A DNA stretch of 64,000 nucleotides from Micromonospora coxensis (GCF_900090295.1 NZ_LT607753.1:2790001-2854000); one strand, 5' to 3'; positions 54,209-62,978 are shown, counted from the stretch's first letter. Notes: generated by a model from the sequence alone, not told the origin. Program-made: numbers and translations.

Positions 54209-55318
54209 GTGCGCGAAGCAGTCACCCGGGCCCGGCGGGTCGTCGTCAAGATCGGGTCGTCCTCGTTGACCACCGCCGCCGGTGGGCTGGACGACACCCG
54301 GGTCGACGCCCTGGTGGACACCCTGGCCACGCTCGCCGCCGCCGGTCGTGAGGTGGTGCTGGTCTCCTCCGGGGCGATCGCCGCCGGCCTGGCCCCGCTC
54401 GGGCTGCCCCGGCGCCCGCGCGACCTGGCCACCCAGCAGGCCGCCGCCAGCGTCGGGCAGGGCCTGCTGATCGGTCGCTACGCGGCCGGCTTCGCCCGGC
54501 ACCGGCTCACCGTCGGGCAGGTGCTGCTCACCGTCGACGACGTGACCCGGCGGGCGCACTACCGCAACGCGTACCGGACCCTGCGCAAGCTGCTCGACCT
54601 GCGCGCGGTGCCGATCGTCAACGAGAACGACACGGTCGCCACCGAGGAGATCCGGTTCGGTGACAACGACCGGCTGGCCGCCCTGGTCGCCGCCCTGGTC
54701 GACGCCGACCTGCTGGTGCTCCTGTCGGACGTGGACGCGCTCTGGACCGGCGACCCGACCCAGCCGGGCAGCAGCCGGATCACCGAGGTGCGCGGCGAGG
54801 GCGACCTGGCCGGCATCGACATCGGCGGGGCCGGCCGGGCCGGGGTCGGCACCGGCGGCATGGTCACCAAGGTCGAGGCGGCCCGGATCGCCACCGGCTT
54901 CGGCATCCCGGTGGTGCTGACCGCCGCGCCGATGGCCGGCGACGCGCTGGCCGGCGCGCCGGTCGGCACGTACTTCCACCCGAGCAGCCGGCGGCCCGCC
55001 GCCCGGCTCTTCTGGCTGGCCCACGCCACCGCGCCCCGGGGCCGGCTGCACCTCGACCCGGGAGCGGTGCAGGCCGTGGTGGGCCGGCGCAAGTCGCTGC
55101 TGCCGGCCGGGATCACCGCCGTGGACGGCGCGTTCACCGCCGGCGACCCGGTCGACCTGGTGGACGCCGAGGGCGCGCCGGTGGCCCGGGGGCTGGTCAA
55201 CTACGACGCGGTGGAGCTGCCGGGGCTGCTCGGCCGCTCCACCGGAGAACTCGCCGCGGCGCTCGGCCCGGCGTACGAACGGGAGGTCGTCCACCGCGAC
55301 GACCTCGTGCTGCTGTGA
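54209..55318 (+). CDS. proB: Glutamate 5-kinase
   Basis: The 369-aa enzyme phosphorylates glutamate in the first step of proline synthesis. The AAK domain has [22 protein letters not shown], and [22 protein letters not shown]-terminal PUA domain begins at about residue 285 ([20 protein letters not shown]). The GTG at 54209 has no ribosome site, but CAGAAT lies at -12 to -7, so the transcript is probably leaderless. proA begins right after. Confidence 0.96.
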   Translation: MREAVTRARRVVVKIGSSSLTTAAGGLDDTRVDALVDTLATLAAAGREVVLVSSGAIAAGLAPLGLPRRPRDLATQQAAASVGQGLLIGRYAAGFARHRLTVGQVLLTVDDVTRRAHYRNAYRTLRKLLDLRAVPIVNENDTVATEEIRFGDNDRLAALVAALVDADLLVLLSDVDALWTGDPTQPGSSRITEVRGEGDLAGIDIGGAGRAGVGTGGMVTKVEAARIATGFGIPVVLTAAPMAGDALAGAPVGTYFHPSSRRPAARLFWLAHATAPRGRLHLDPGAVQAVVGRRKSLLPAGITAVDGAFTAGDPVDLVDAEGAPVARGLVNYDAVELPGLLGRSTGELAAALGPAYEREVVHRDDLVLL

Positions 55319-55329
55319 GGAGTGTGCCG

Positions 55330-56580
55330 ATGAGCGCGAGCGTCAGCGAGCAGGCCCGCCGGGCCCGCGAGGCGGCCGGGGACCTGGCCGTCGCCACCCG
55401 TACCGCCAAGGACGCCGCGCTGCACGCGATGGCCGACGCCCTGGTGGCGCGTACCCCGGAGATCCTGACCGCGAACGCGGCGGACCTGGCGGCCGGGCGG
55501 GAGGCCGGACTGAGCGCGGCGGTGCTGGACCGGCTCGCCCTCGACGCCGGCCGGGTCGCGGGCATCGCCGACGCGCTGCGCCAGATGGCCGCGCTGCCCG
55601 ACCCGGTGGGCGAGGTGGTGCGCGGCTCGACCCTGCCCAACGGCCTGGAGCTGCGCCAGGTCCGGGTGCCGTTCGGGGTGGTCGGCATCATCTACGAGGC
55701 CCGACCGAACGTCACCGTGGACGCCGCCGGGATCTGCCTGAAGTCCGGCAACGCGGCGCTGCTGCGCGGCTCCTCCTCGGCCGCCCACTCCAACGCCGCC
55801 CTGGTCGCGGTGCTGCGCGACGCGGTCGCCTCCGCCGGGCTGCCGGCGGACGCGGTGCAGCTGCTCGACGCCACCTCGCGCGACTCGGTCAAGGAGCTGA
55901 TGCGCGCCCGTGGCCTGGTGGACGTGCTGATCCCGCGCGGCGGCGCGTCGCTGATCCGCACCGTGGTGGAGGAGTCGACGGTGCCGGTGATCGAGACCGG
56001 GGTCGGCAACTGCCACGTGTACGTCGACGCCGCCGCCGACGTGGCCAAGGCGGTGGCGATCACCCTGAACGCCAAGACCCAGCGACTGTCCACCTGCAAC
56101 ACCGCCGAGTCGCTGCTGGTGCACGCGGCGATCGCAGACGCCTTCCTGCCGCCGGTGCTCGCCGCGTTCGCCGAGGCCGGGGTCACCGTGCACGGCGACG
56201 TCCGGGTGGCCGCCCACTCCGACGCCGTCGTCCCGGCCACCGACGAGGACTTCGCCACCGAGTACCTGTCGGCCGACATCTCGGTGGCCGTGGTCGACTC
56301 GCTGGACGCGGCGGTCGGGCACATCCGCCGCTACGGCACCGGGCACACCGAGGCGATCGTCACCGACTCGCAGGCGGCGGCCCGCGAGTTCGTGGCCCGG
56401 GTGGACGCGGCGGCGGTGATGGTGAACGCCTCGACCCGGTTCACCGACGGCGGCGAGTTCGGCTTCGGCGCGGAGATCGGCATTTCCACCCAGAAGCTGC
56501 ACGCCCGCGGCCCGATGGGCCTGCCCGAGCTGACCAGCACCAAGTACGTGGTCACCGGGGACGGCCACCTGCGCGGCTGA
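55330..56580 (+). CDS. proA: Gamma-glutamyl phosphate reductase
   Basis: The 416-aa enzyme reduces glutamyl-5-phosphate to the semialdehyde in the second step of proline synthesis. The nucleophilic Cys is in [14 protein letters not shown], and [19 protein letters not shown] and [13 protein letters not shown] are NADP/substrate-site motifs. The ATG at 55330 has GAGGAGTGTGCCG upstream. It begins 11 bp after the proB stop. Confidence 0.97.
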   Translation: MSASVSEQARRAREAAGDLAVATRTAKDAALHAMADALVARTPEILTANAADLAAGREAGLSAAVLDRLALDAGRVAGIADALRQMAALPDPVGEVVRGSTLPNGLELRQVRVPFGVVGIIYEARPNVTVDAAGICLKSGNAALLRGSSSAAHSNAALVAVLRDAVASAGLPADAVQLLDATSRDSVKELMRARGLVDVLIPRGGASLIRTVVEESTVPVIETGVGNCHVYVDAAADVAKAVAITLNAKTQRLSTCNTAESLLVHAAIADAFLPPVLAAFAEAGVTVHGDVRVAAHSDAVVPATDEDFATEYLSADISVAVVDSLDAAVGHIRRYGTGHTEAIVTDSQAAAREFVARVDAAAVMVNASTRFTDGGEFGFGAEIGISTQKLHARGPMGLPELTSTKYVVTGDGHLRG

Positions 56581-56666
56581 GCGTCGGCAGTGGAGGGTTG
56601 CCGCAGGGTCGCATCCGGTCGCTAGGCTGGGGCCGGTTCGGCACGGCTCGTCCTGGGGGAGGCAGC

Positions 56667-57068
56667 ATGCTGGGCGAGAGCGCCCTGGAGCAGCAACTGG
56701 CGGAGGCCCGCGCCGCGCTGCGGGAGGTGAGCCGCACCGTCGTCCCGCCGGAGCGGGTCGAGTCGGTGGCCGAGGCCGCCGACGGGCGGATCCGGGTCAC
56801 GGTCGGCGTCGACGGCCGGCTCAGCGCGGTCGACCTCGACCCCCGGGTGCTGCGGGAGGGCTCGGAGTACCTCGCCGACGAGCTGCGGCGGGCGGTGAAC
56901 GCGGCGCTCGACGGCCAGGCCGACGCGGTCACCGGCACCGAGCCGATGCCCGACCTCGCCGCGATGGCCGCCACCGTGGAACGCCTCCAGGACCAGGGTC
57001 TGCGCCAGATGCGGGAGATCAGCACCGCGATCAGCGAGACCATGCGCAAGCTTCAGCAGCGGAGTTGA
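56667..57068 (+). CDS. YbaB/EbfC-like protein of the toxin cassette
   Basis: The 133-aa protein has a YbaB-like central beta strand/helix (ADGRIRVTVGVDGRLSAVDL), followed by DPRVLREGSEYLADELRRAV. It has coiled-coil ends (SALEQQLAEARAALREVSR and ISTAISETMRKLQQRS). YbaB-like proteins are often found with WXG100 genes in actinobacterial type VII loci. ATG 56667 has GGGGGAGG five bases upstream. It ends 2 bp before the next gene. Confidence 0.82.
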   Translation: MLGESALEQQLAEARAALREVSRTVVPPERVESVAEAADGRIRVTVGVDGRLSAVDLDPRVLREGSEYLADELRRAVNAALDGQADAVTGTEPMPDLAAMAATVERLQDQGLRQMREISTAISETMRKLQQRS

Positions 57069-57070
57069 CG

Positions 57071-57397
57071 GTGGAACCGCTCGATGTGGACATCGACGCC
57101 CTGCGCCGGGGCGCGGACCAGCTCGCCCAGGCCAAGGAGAGCGTCCGCCAGGCGTTCGAGGCGTTCCAGGCGGCGGCCGGCGGCTACGCCGACGCCTTCG
57201 GCGGCGACGAGATCGGCATGCTGCTGAGCGTGGGCCACCAGGCCTGCGTGGAGGCGCTCACCGAGTGCTTCAGCACGAACGTCGCCGAGTTGGAGAGCTA
57301 CGCCGACGGCCTGAAGGGGATGGCCGAGGGCTATCGGGAGGTCGAGGAGGGCGTCGCCGCCTCGTTCCGTTCGCTCCTCGGCTCACTGGGTGGCTGA
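57071..57397 (+). CDS. WXG100-like (ESAT-6-type) protein
   Basis: The 108-aa helical protein has an early heptad pattern (IDALRRGADQLAQAKESVRQ) and a second helix (VAELESYADGLKGMAEGYRE), as in WXG100 proteins. The centre holds GGYADAFGGDEIG in place of a clear WxG, and a C-terminal YxxxE-like signal may be YREVEEG. GTG 57071 has GGAG six bases upstream. It probably helps export or chaperones the carrier. Confidence 0.75.
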   Translation: MEPLDVDIDALRRGADQLAQAKESVRQAFEAFQAAAGGYADAFGGDEIGMLLSVGHQACVEALTECFSTNVAELESYADGLKGMAEGYREVEEGVAASFRSLLGSLGG

Positions 57398-57429
57398 ACC
57401 GCCACCGACGGACGACGAAAGGAGCCGGC

Positions 57430-57924
57430 GTGGGTCTGACGCTGCCGGGGGAACTCGCCTCGCTGCTCTCCATGATCGGGTACGACTGGCCGGAGTCCGA
57501 CGAGACGGCCATCTTCCGGCTCGCCGGCGAGTGGACCGGCATGGCGGACCGGATCAACGGCTCGGTCGCGCAGCTGGAGTCGGCGGCGCGGACGGTGCTG
57601 GACACCAACCGGGGGGAGAGCTTCACCGCGTTCGCCGGTGAGTGGAACGACAAGGAGTCGGCGGCCCGCAACATCGCCGACGCCGTCAACCCGGCGAGCG
57701 TCATCGGGATCGGGCTGATGGCCGCCGCGGGCGTGGTGCTGGCCCTGAAGATCAACGTGATCATCCAGCTGGTGGTGCTGGCGATCCAGATCGCCCAGGC
57801 GATCGCCACGGCGGTGGTCACCTTCGGCGCGTCCCTGCTCCAGATCCCGATCTTCAAGATGATCACCGGGATGATCGTCGACCAGTTGATCGGGATGGCG
57901 GTGGACACGGTGCTCAATGCCTAG
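57430..57924 (+). CDS. Type VII-type carrier with membrane-helical C-terminus
   Basis: The 164-aa protein opens LTLPGELASLLSMIGYDWPE, a sequence type found at the N-terminus of large actinobacterial polymorphic toxins. WTGMADRINGSVAQLESAAR and FTAFAGEWNDKESAARNIAD are WXG100-like helices. It ends with hydrophobic segments (VIGIGLMAAAGVVLALKINV, IIQLVVLAIQIAQAIATAVV). AAAGGAG precedes GTG 57430. It stops at TAG 57922-57924, where the nuclease gene already began 8 bp earlier in the +1 frame. Confidence 0.72.
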   Translation: MGLTLPGELASLLSMIGYDWPESDETAIFRLAGEWTGMADRINGSVAQLESAARTVLDTNRGESFTAFAGEWNDKESAARNIADAVNPASVIGIGLMAAAGVVLALKINVIIQLVVLAIQIAQAIATAVVTFGASLLQIPIFKMITGMIVDQLIGMAVDTVLNA

Positions 57925-58534
57925 GAAGCGGACCACCCCACCCCGGCAGACCCAGGCCAAGGGCGCCCGGATCGTCTCGGCGTACCTGGAGAACGCCGAC
58001 GTCTTCCGCACCGCCAAGGCGGCCGGCACCAAGCCCTCCGGCCCGGCGGTGCTGGTGCTGAAGAACCGGCCCGACTTCGACAAGCGGGACTTCGACCGCA
58101 AGGCCAGGGACCTCGTCCGCCTGGGCCAGCAGGGGCGGTTGAAGAAGGCCCCGTCGGACCGGGACAGCAACAAGGTCTGGGACCCGGCCACGAAGAAGCG
58201 CCGCACCCGCACCAACATCTACCGGGACCGGATGATCCGGAACCTCACCAAGGACGGTCGCCTCACCAAGGACAAGGGCACCGCGGCGACCAACAAGTAC
58301 CTGGCGAACAAGACCGTCGTGGACCGGCTCTACGCCGGCAAGGGGCCGGTCAACGCCCGGGGCCAGGGGTACGACCCGGACCACATCCACGAGCTGCAAA
58401 TGGACGGAACGGACACGTACGATAACCTCAGGCCGATGGACGCCCACACCAACCGACAACTCGGCAGCGACATCTCCGTCGCGCTGCGGGACGTCCCCGA
58501 CGGCACGCCGATCATCGTGAAGGTGCTCCCGTGA
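57917..58534 (+). CDS. Basic HNH-like nuclease toxin candidate
   Basis: The 205-aa protein is strongly basic in its first ~130 residues (PRKRTTPPRQTQAKGARIV, KKRRTRTNIYRDRMIRN). It ends with a His-Me finger-like motif: DPDHIHELQMDGTDTYDNLR (about 157-176) followed by HTNRQLGSDI. The D-H-x-x-E-L-Q / N-L / N-x-x-x-G pattern is typical of nuclease modules in polymorphic toxins. It lacks its own export domain. The ATG overlaps the carrier stop by 8 bp in the +1 frame. It is followed by two immunity candidates. Confidence 0.72.
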   Translation: MPRKRTTPPRQTQAKGARIVSAYLENADVFRTAKAAGTKPSGPAVLVLKNRPDFDKRDFDRKARDLVRLGQQGRLKKAPSDRDSNKVWDPATKKRRTRTNIYRDRMIRNLTKDGRLTKDKGTAATNKYLANKTVVDRLYAGKGPVNARGQGYDPDHIHELQMDGTDTYDNLRPMDAHTNRQLGSDISVALRDVPDGTPIIVKVLP

Positions 58535-59148
58535 GCAGCCCGGACCCTGCCACGCTGGACCGGATCCGGGACAAGCTGGAGCTGCTGCGGCGGGTGGCCG
58601 CCGAGCAGGGCCTCGATGTGGTCGTCGGCGACCCGGCCCCGCTGGAGCCGGTGCCCGACCTGCCCGGGGTGGCCGAGGTCTACCGCCTCTTCGACCGGCT
58701 GGAGGGGGACAACTTCCGGTTCGCCGCGCCCGAGGAGATCCGTACCCCCGAGGCGTGGGCGGCCCGGACGGTGGACGAGAACGATCCGATGGGCAGCCCG
58801 CTGGCGGTGGGGCACGAGGTGCACAGCATCCCGCCGAAGCTGCGCGCCGACATCCGCGCCGGCGCCCCCGTCTACCTGGACACCGAGGACCTCCAGGTCT
58901 ACTGGATGGACCCGGACGACTACGTCTTCCAGTACGAGCACCCGGACGACGACGTCGAGTTCACCGTCCTCGCCCCGGACGTCGCCACGTTCTTCGACGA
59001 GTGCGTGCTCGGCCCCCGCTACCCGGAACTGGTCGCCGTCGTGCTCGGCCCCGGCGTCGCCGAGCAGCGGGCACGCAAGGGACGGCACGCCGGTGAGTAC
59101 GCCGACAACTGGCGTCGGCTGCTCGTCGCCGCCGACCTGTCCTCCTGA
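58531..59148 (+). CDS. SUKH-like immunity protein candidate 1
   Basis: The 205-aa acidic protein has a SMI1/KNR4-like layout: LPGVAEVYRLFDRLEGDNFR, VYWMDPDDYVFQYEHPDDDV and VATFFDECVLGPRYPELVA. It overlaps the nuclease stop by four bases (GTGA), which suits an immunity protein made together with the toxin. The acidic surface could neutralise the basic nuclease. The first immunity gene is usually cognate. Confidence 0.7.
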   Translation: MSSPDPATLDRIRDKLELLRRVAAEQGLDVVVGDPAPLEPVPDLPGVAEVYRLFDRLEGDNFRFAAPEEIRTPEAWAARTVDENDPMGSPLAVGHEVHSIPPKLRADIRAGAPVYLDTEDLQVYWMDPDDYVFQYEHPDDDVEFTVLAPDVATFFDECVLGPRYPELVAVVLGPGVAEQRARKGRHAGEYADNWRRLLVAADLSS

Positions 59149-59177
59149 CCCGCACCGCCGACCCGCGAAGGACCGTC

Positions 59178-59693
59178 ATGGCCGCAGATCCCCGGTTCCG
59201 TGCCCTGTGGAGCGAGGACGAGCTGATCCCGTACCCGCGCGAGGCGTGGCTGGAGGGTGGCTTCGCCCCGGACATGCTCCCGGCCGGCGACGAGATCCCG
59301 CTCGACGTGGAGGTCGTCTACACCGCCTTCCTCGAGGGCGACATCGAGCTGTACGACGCCATCCAGCTCACCACCGAGGACGGCTCGCTGGACGTCCGGC
59401 TGATCGTGGTCGGAGCGGTCGCCGACAACACCGACCTGCTCTACGTGCTCGACCCGCGCACCGGCGAGATCCTCCAGTTCGACCTGGAGCAGCAGGACAT
59501 CCAGCCGGTGAACAGCAACTTCCGCACCTTCGTCGAGTTCCTCTACCAGTTCGCGCTCTTCGTGGAGGCCGACGAGGGCAAGCCGGGCCGGGCCGAACGC
59601 GCCGAGCAGCTGCGGATGGTCCTGGAGAGCATCGACCCGGCCGCCTTCACCCCGGACGGCTGGTGGCCGCTGGTGATCAGCCAGTTGAAGTGA
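59178..59693 (+). CDS. SUKH-4-like immunity protein candidate 2
   Basis: The 171-aa acidic protein resembles SUKH-4 immunity proteins: LYVLDPRTGEILQFDLEQQD, PVNSNFRTFVEFLYQFALFV and a WWPLVISQL end. It may be a second immunity factor or a leftover from an exchanged toxin. GAAGGACCGTC precedes ATG 59178. It ends 17 bp inside the convergent QW-repeat gene. Confidence 0.72.
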   Translation: MAADPRFRALWSEDELIPYPREAWLEGGFAPDMLPAGDEIPLDVEVVYTAFLEGDIELYDAIQLTTEDGSLDVRLIVVGAVADNTDLLYVLDPRTGEILQFDLEQQDIQPVNSNFRTFVEFLYQFALFVEADEGKPGRAERAEQLRMVLESIDPAAFTPDGWWPLVISQLK

Positions 59694-60528
59694 CCACCGG
59701 GCGGCACGCCCGGATCGCGCTCAACGTGGTGTGCACGTCGAACTGGTGCCCGTCGTCGCTGTCCCAGCCGCCGTCGCTGCGCTGGGTCTCGGCGAGCCGC
59801 CTGCGGGCCGAGACCAGCAACCACTGCTCCTCGCCCACCTCGACCCGGCGCAGCGTGGCGGCCAGCCAGGCCACGTCCGCCGGGGACATCGTCGGCACCC
59901 GCTCGGCCAGCACCGCCTGGATGCGCGCCGACTCGTCGTACATCTGCTGGCGGTGCAGCACGGCGGCGCTCAGCCAGCCGGCGGGCAGGAACGACGGCCA
60001 GCTGCCGTCCGGGGCGAGCTGCGTGGCCAGCGCGTGCGCCGCCGCCTGCACCACCCCGGCGTACGCGCCGCCCACCCGGTGGTCGAGGGGGCCGGCCGCC
60101 CGGGCGTCGAGCCCGGCCACGGTCAGCCAGAACCCGGCGTTGGCGGTGAGGTAGAGGCGGGCCTCCGGGTCGCCGGGGCGGGCCCACTCCGGGGCGAGCC
60201 CGGCCAGCCTCGGATCCTCCTCCCAGCCGCCGTCGGGCAGTTGCCGGGTGGCGAGCCAGTCCAGCGCGTGCCGCGCCGCCGGGCGACCGAGGGCGCCCAG
60301 GTCGTCCAGCTCGGCCAGGCGGAAGCAGGTCGCGTCGACCGAGGCGACCTCGCCGCCGAGCACGGCGGGCCAGCCACCGTCGGGCGTCTGCCCCGTCTCG
60401 GCCGCGTCGAGCAGCTCGTGCGGCACCGGCGCGCCGGTGCGCAACCGGGACAGTCGGGCGCGGTCCACCGCGTCCCCGTGAGCCACGACGAAGCCGATCG
60501 CGGCGTCCATGTCGACCACGGCGGACAC
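59677..60528 (-). CDS. Prenyltransferase / squalene-cyclase-like alpha-barrel protein
   Basis: The ~283-aa protein has repeated QW-type motifs: QTPDGGWPAVLGG, QLPDGGWEEDPRL, QLAPDGSWPSFLP and QRSDGGWDSDDG. These mark the alpha/alpha barrel of squalene-hopene cyclases and protein prenyltransferases. It is much shorter than a cyclase (~630 aa) and lacks the DxDD acid motif, so it is likely a one-domain relative of unknown function. The start is uncertain: GTG 60528 (MSAVVDMDAAIGF) has AGG four bases upstream, and ATG 60510 is an alternative. Confidence 0.75.
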   Translation of the reverse strand: MSAVVDMDAAIGFVVAHGDAVDRARLSRLRTGAPVPHELLDAAETGQTPDGGWPAVLGGEVASVDATCFRLAELDDLGALGRPAARHALDWLATRQLPDGGWEEDPRLAGLAPEWARPGDPEARLYLTANAGFWLTVAGLDARAAGPLDHRVGGAYAGVVQAAAHALATQLAPDGSWPSFLPAGWLSAAVLHRQQMYDESARIQAVLAERVPTMSPADVAWLAATLRRVEVGEEQWLLVSARRRLAETQRSDGGWDSDDGHQFDVHTTLSAIRACRPVVTSTG

Positions 60529-60820
60529 GCTACCTGCGAAGAAACGATCCCACCTCCGGGAAACGGCTCGCCCTGCCGTCGTCCGGGCGGCTCGTCGTGA
60601 CGGTCGGCCGGTACGGGTCGGGCGGGGTGGCGCGGCCCGGGCGGGGGGTGCGGCCGCGGCAGGCCGGGCCACCCGGCCCGGAGGGTGCCCGTGGACGCTG
60701 TGGACTTGAGTACGGATCTGACTCAGGCGTACCGGCGGCCCGAGTCACATCTGTCATCAAGTCTGTAGCGGCCGAAGGACCCCCCGGCTCCGCCCCGGGT
60801 GATCGGCCCGCCTGCGGGAA
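60529..60820. other. Intergenic with imperfect palindrome
   Basis: About 290 bp without a credible gene between the QW-repeat gene and the moeZ terminator. It contains the palindrome at 60703-60763 and must hold the promoter of the minus-strand QW gene. Confidence 0.45.
60703..60763. repeat. 22-bp imperfect inverted repeat
   Basis: Arms 60703-60724 (gacttgagtacggatctgac + tc) and 60742-60763 pair at 18 of 22 positions around a 17-nt loop. The arms are AT-richer than the surroundings. It could be an operator or an RNA hairpin. Confidence 0.55.
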
Positions 60821-60861
60821 CGCGAAGGGCCCCTCCGCCCGTCGGCGGAAGGGCCCTCGCG
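60821..60861 (-). terminator. Terminator hairpin after moeZ
   Basis: An ~18-bp stem with one bulge and one mismatch (cgcgaagggcccctccgcc / ggcggaagggccctcgcg) and a 4-nt loop lies 9 nt after the moeZ stop. No U-tract follows. Confidence 0.7.
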
Positions 60862-60869
60862 CGGACCGG

Positions 60870-62051
60870 TCAGTACGCGGGCAGCGACGGGTCGATCTGC
60901 TTGATCCAGGAGAGCACGCCGCCCTGGACGTGCACGGCGTCCCGGAAGCCGGCCGCCTTGAGCGCGGCGAGCGCCTCGGCGGAACGGACGCCGGACTTGC
61001 AGTGCAGCACGATCTGCCTGTCCTGCGGGAGCTTCGACAGCGCCTCACCGGAGAGGATCTCGCCCTTGGGGATCAGCGTGGCGCCGGGGATCCGGACGAT
61101 CTCGTACTCGGCGGGCTCGCGGACGTCGACCAGGAAGATGTCCTTGCCGGCGTCCTGCCACTCCTTGAGCTCCAGCGCGGTGATGGTGGCGTCGACCACC
61201 GCCTCCTGCGCCTCCTCGGAGACCGCGCCGCAGAAGTCCTCGTAGTCCTCCAGCAGATCGGTGACCGTCGGGTTCTCGCCGCAGAGCGCGCAGTTCGGGT
61301 CCTTGCGAACCTTGATCTTGCGGTAGCTCATCTCCAGGGCGTCGTAGACCATCAGCCGGCCGACCAGCGGCTCACCGATGCCGGCGAGCAGCTTGATCGC
61401 CTCGTTGACCTGGATCGAGCCGATCGACGCGCAGAGCACGCCGAGCACGCCGCCCTCGGCGCAGGAGGGGACCATGCCGGGCGGCGGGGGCTCCGGGTAG
61501 AGGCAGCGGTAGCAGGGGCCGTGCTCGGCCCAGAACACCGACGCCTGGCCGTCGAACCGGTAGATCGAGCCCCACACGTACGGCTTGCCGAGCAGCACGG
61601 CCGCGTCGTTGACCATGTAGCGGGTGGCGAAGTTGTCGGTGCCGTCGACGATCAGGTCGTACCGGGAGAAGATCTCCCGGACGTTGTCCCGGTCCAGCGC
61701 GGTGTTGTGGATCTCCACCTTGACCAGCGGGTTGATCTCGCGGATCGAGGCGGCGGCGGACTCGGCCTTGGAGCGGCCGACGTCGGAGACGCCGTGGATG
61801 ATCTGGCGCTGGAGGTTGGACTCGTCGACGGTGTCGAAGTCGATGATGCCGAGCGTGCCGACACCGGCGGCGGCGAGGTACATCAGGGCCGGCGAACCGA
61901 GGCCGCCGGCGCCGACGCAGAGCACCCGGGCGTTCTTCAGCCGCTTCTGCCCCTCGACCCCGACGTCCGGGATGATCAGGTGGCGCGAGTAACGGCGGAT
62001 CTCGTCAACGGTCAGCTCGGCGGCGGGTTCGACGAGCGGGGGCAGCGACAC
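60870..62051 (-). CDS. moeZ: Adenylyltransferase/sulfurtransferase MoeZ
   Basis: The 393-aa protein has a ThiF/MoeB/E1-like domain (GAGGLGSPALMYLAAAGVGT, DFDTVDESNLQRQ; zinc pairs CYRC and CALC; catalytic Cys in SCAEGG) and a C-terminal rhodanese domain with active Cys in VLHCKSGVRS. It activates and sulfurates small carrier proteins (MoaD, CysO, ThiS-like) for molybdopterin, cysteine and thioamide pathways. The GTG at 62051 has GGGGAG upstream. It is monocistronic with its own terminator. Confidence 0.95.
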   Translation of the reverse strand: MSLPPLVEPAAELTVDEIRRYSRHLIIPDVGVEGQKRLKNARVLCVGAGGLGSPALMYLAAAGVGTLGIIDFDTVDESNLQRQIIHGVSDVGRSKAESAAASIREINPLVKVEIHNTALDRDNVREIFSRYDLIVDGTDNFATRYMVNDAAVLLGKPYVWGSIYRFDGQASVFWAEHGPCYRCLYPEPPPPGMVPSCAEGGVLGVLCASIGSIQVNEAIKLLAGIGEPLVGRLMVYDALEMSYRKIKVRKDPNCALCGENPTVTDLLEDYEDFCGAVSEEAQEAVVDATITALELKEWQDAGKDIFLVDVREPAEYEIVRIPGATLIPKGEILSGEALSKLPQDRQIVLHCKSGVRSAEALAALKAAGFRDAVHVQGGVLSWIKQIDPSLPAY

Positions 62052-62162
62052 GGTGGACTCCCCGGGATCGGCTGGTGGCGAACCGGGCCATTGTCGCTCG
62101 CCGCACCGCCGGTCGGCCATGAGCAGGGACACCCCGCCCGACATGCGGGAGCGGGAATAAGC

Positions 62163-62978
62163 CTAGAGCCCCTCGGTCGGCTCGCCCTCGTACCGGAGCC
62201 CGTCGACGTACGGCCAGGCGTTGGCGACGCAGCCGTCCAGGCCGTACGTCTGCTGCTGCATGACCGGCGCCGGCTCCGCCGGCCCGGGGCAGGCCTGGTG
62301 CTCCTCGCCGAACTCGTGCCCGACCTCATGGTTGATCACGTACGTCCGGTAGGTCTCCAGCGGGGCGCCGTAGCCCGGGACGCCGTCCATCCAGCGGGCC
62401 AGGTTGACGATCACCTGGCCGGGCAGCCGGCACGAGGTGTACCGCTCGGTGACCAGTCCGCCCAGGGCGCACATCCGCTCCGAGGTGGCCGGGGTGGCCA
62501 GGAAGACGGTGAAGTCCGCGGCGGCGGCCTCGGGCACCCGCTGCACCCGCAGCTCGCCGGAGCCGATCCAGCTGCGCGGGTCGCCGAGCACCTCGTCGAC
62601 CGCGGCGGCGAAGGCGTCGACGTCCTGGCCGGTCCCCTCCTCCACCGCCACCCGGTAGCGGCGCAGCGGACCGTCGACGCCCCGCACCGGGGAGCGGCCG
62701 TCGGCGGCGGCGAACCGGCCGGGGCCCTCGACGGGGTACCCGGGCGGCGCGATCCGGCCACCCGCGCCGAGCCCGTACGCCGTCCGCCCCTCGGGCGGAG
62801 TGGGCGCGTCGCCGGCCCGGACGAGGGCGACCCCGGCGACCGTCACGCCGAGCGAGACCAGGCCGAGCAGCGCGGCGCGTCGCCGGCGCCGCCGCATCCG
62901 GACCAGGCCGGGGCGGGGACCGGTCGGCGCCGGGGCGGCTGCCGGTGGGTCGTCGTCGGGCGACGGGACGGGATTCAC
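62163..62978 (-). CDS. DUF3152 protein, predicted secreted zinc metalloprotease (1)
   Basis: The 271-aa protein has a basic N-terminus, one helix (ALLGLVSLGVTVAGVALV) and a DUF3152 domain. HEVGHEFGEEH (about 217-227) is a metzincin-style HExxHxxGxxH zinc site, followed by PVMQQQTYGLDG, which may serve as a Met-turn. Cys in ERMCALGG, YTSCRLPG and QACPGP could form disulfides. The start is probably GTG 62978 and may be leaderless; a TTG at 62999 also opens the frame. No substrate is known. A paralogue lies upstream. Confidence 0.88.
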   Translation of the reverse strand: MNPVPSPDDDPPAAAPAPTGPRPGLVRMRRRRRRAALLGLVSLGVTVAGVALVRAGDAPTPPEGRTAYGLGAGGRIAPPGYPVEGPGRFAAADGRSPVRGVDGPLRRYRVAVEEGTGQDVDAFAAAVDEVLGDPRSWIGSGELRVQRVPEAAAADFTVFLATPATSERMCALGGLVTERYTSCRLPGQVIVNLARWMDGVPGYGAPLETYRTYVINHEVGHEFGEEHQACPGPAEPAPVMQQQTYGLDGCVANAWPYVDGLRYEGEPTEGL

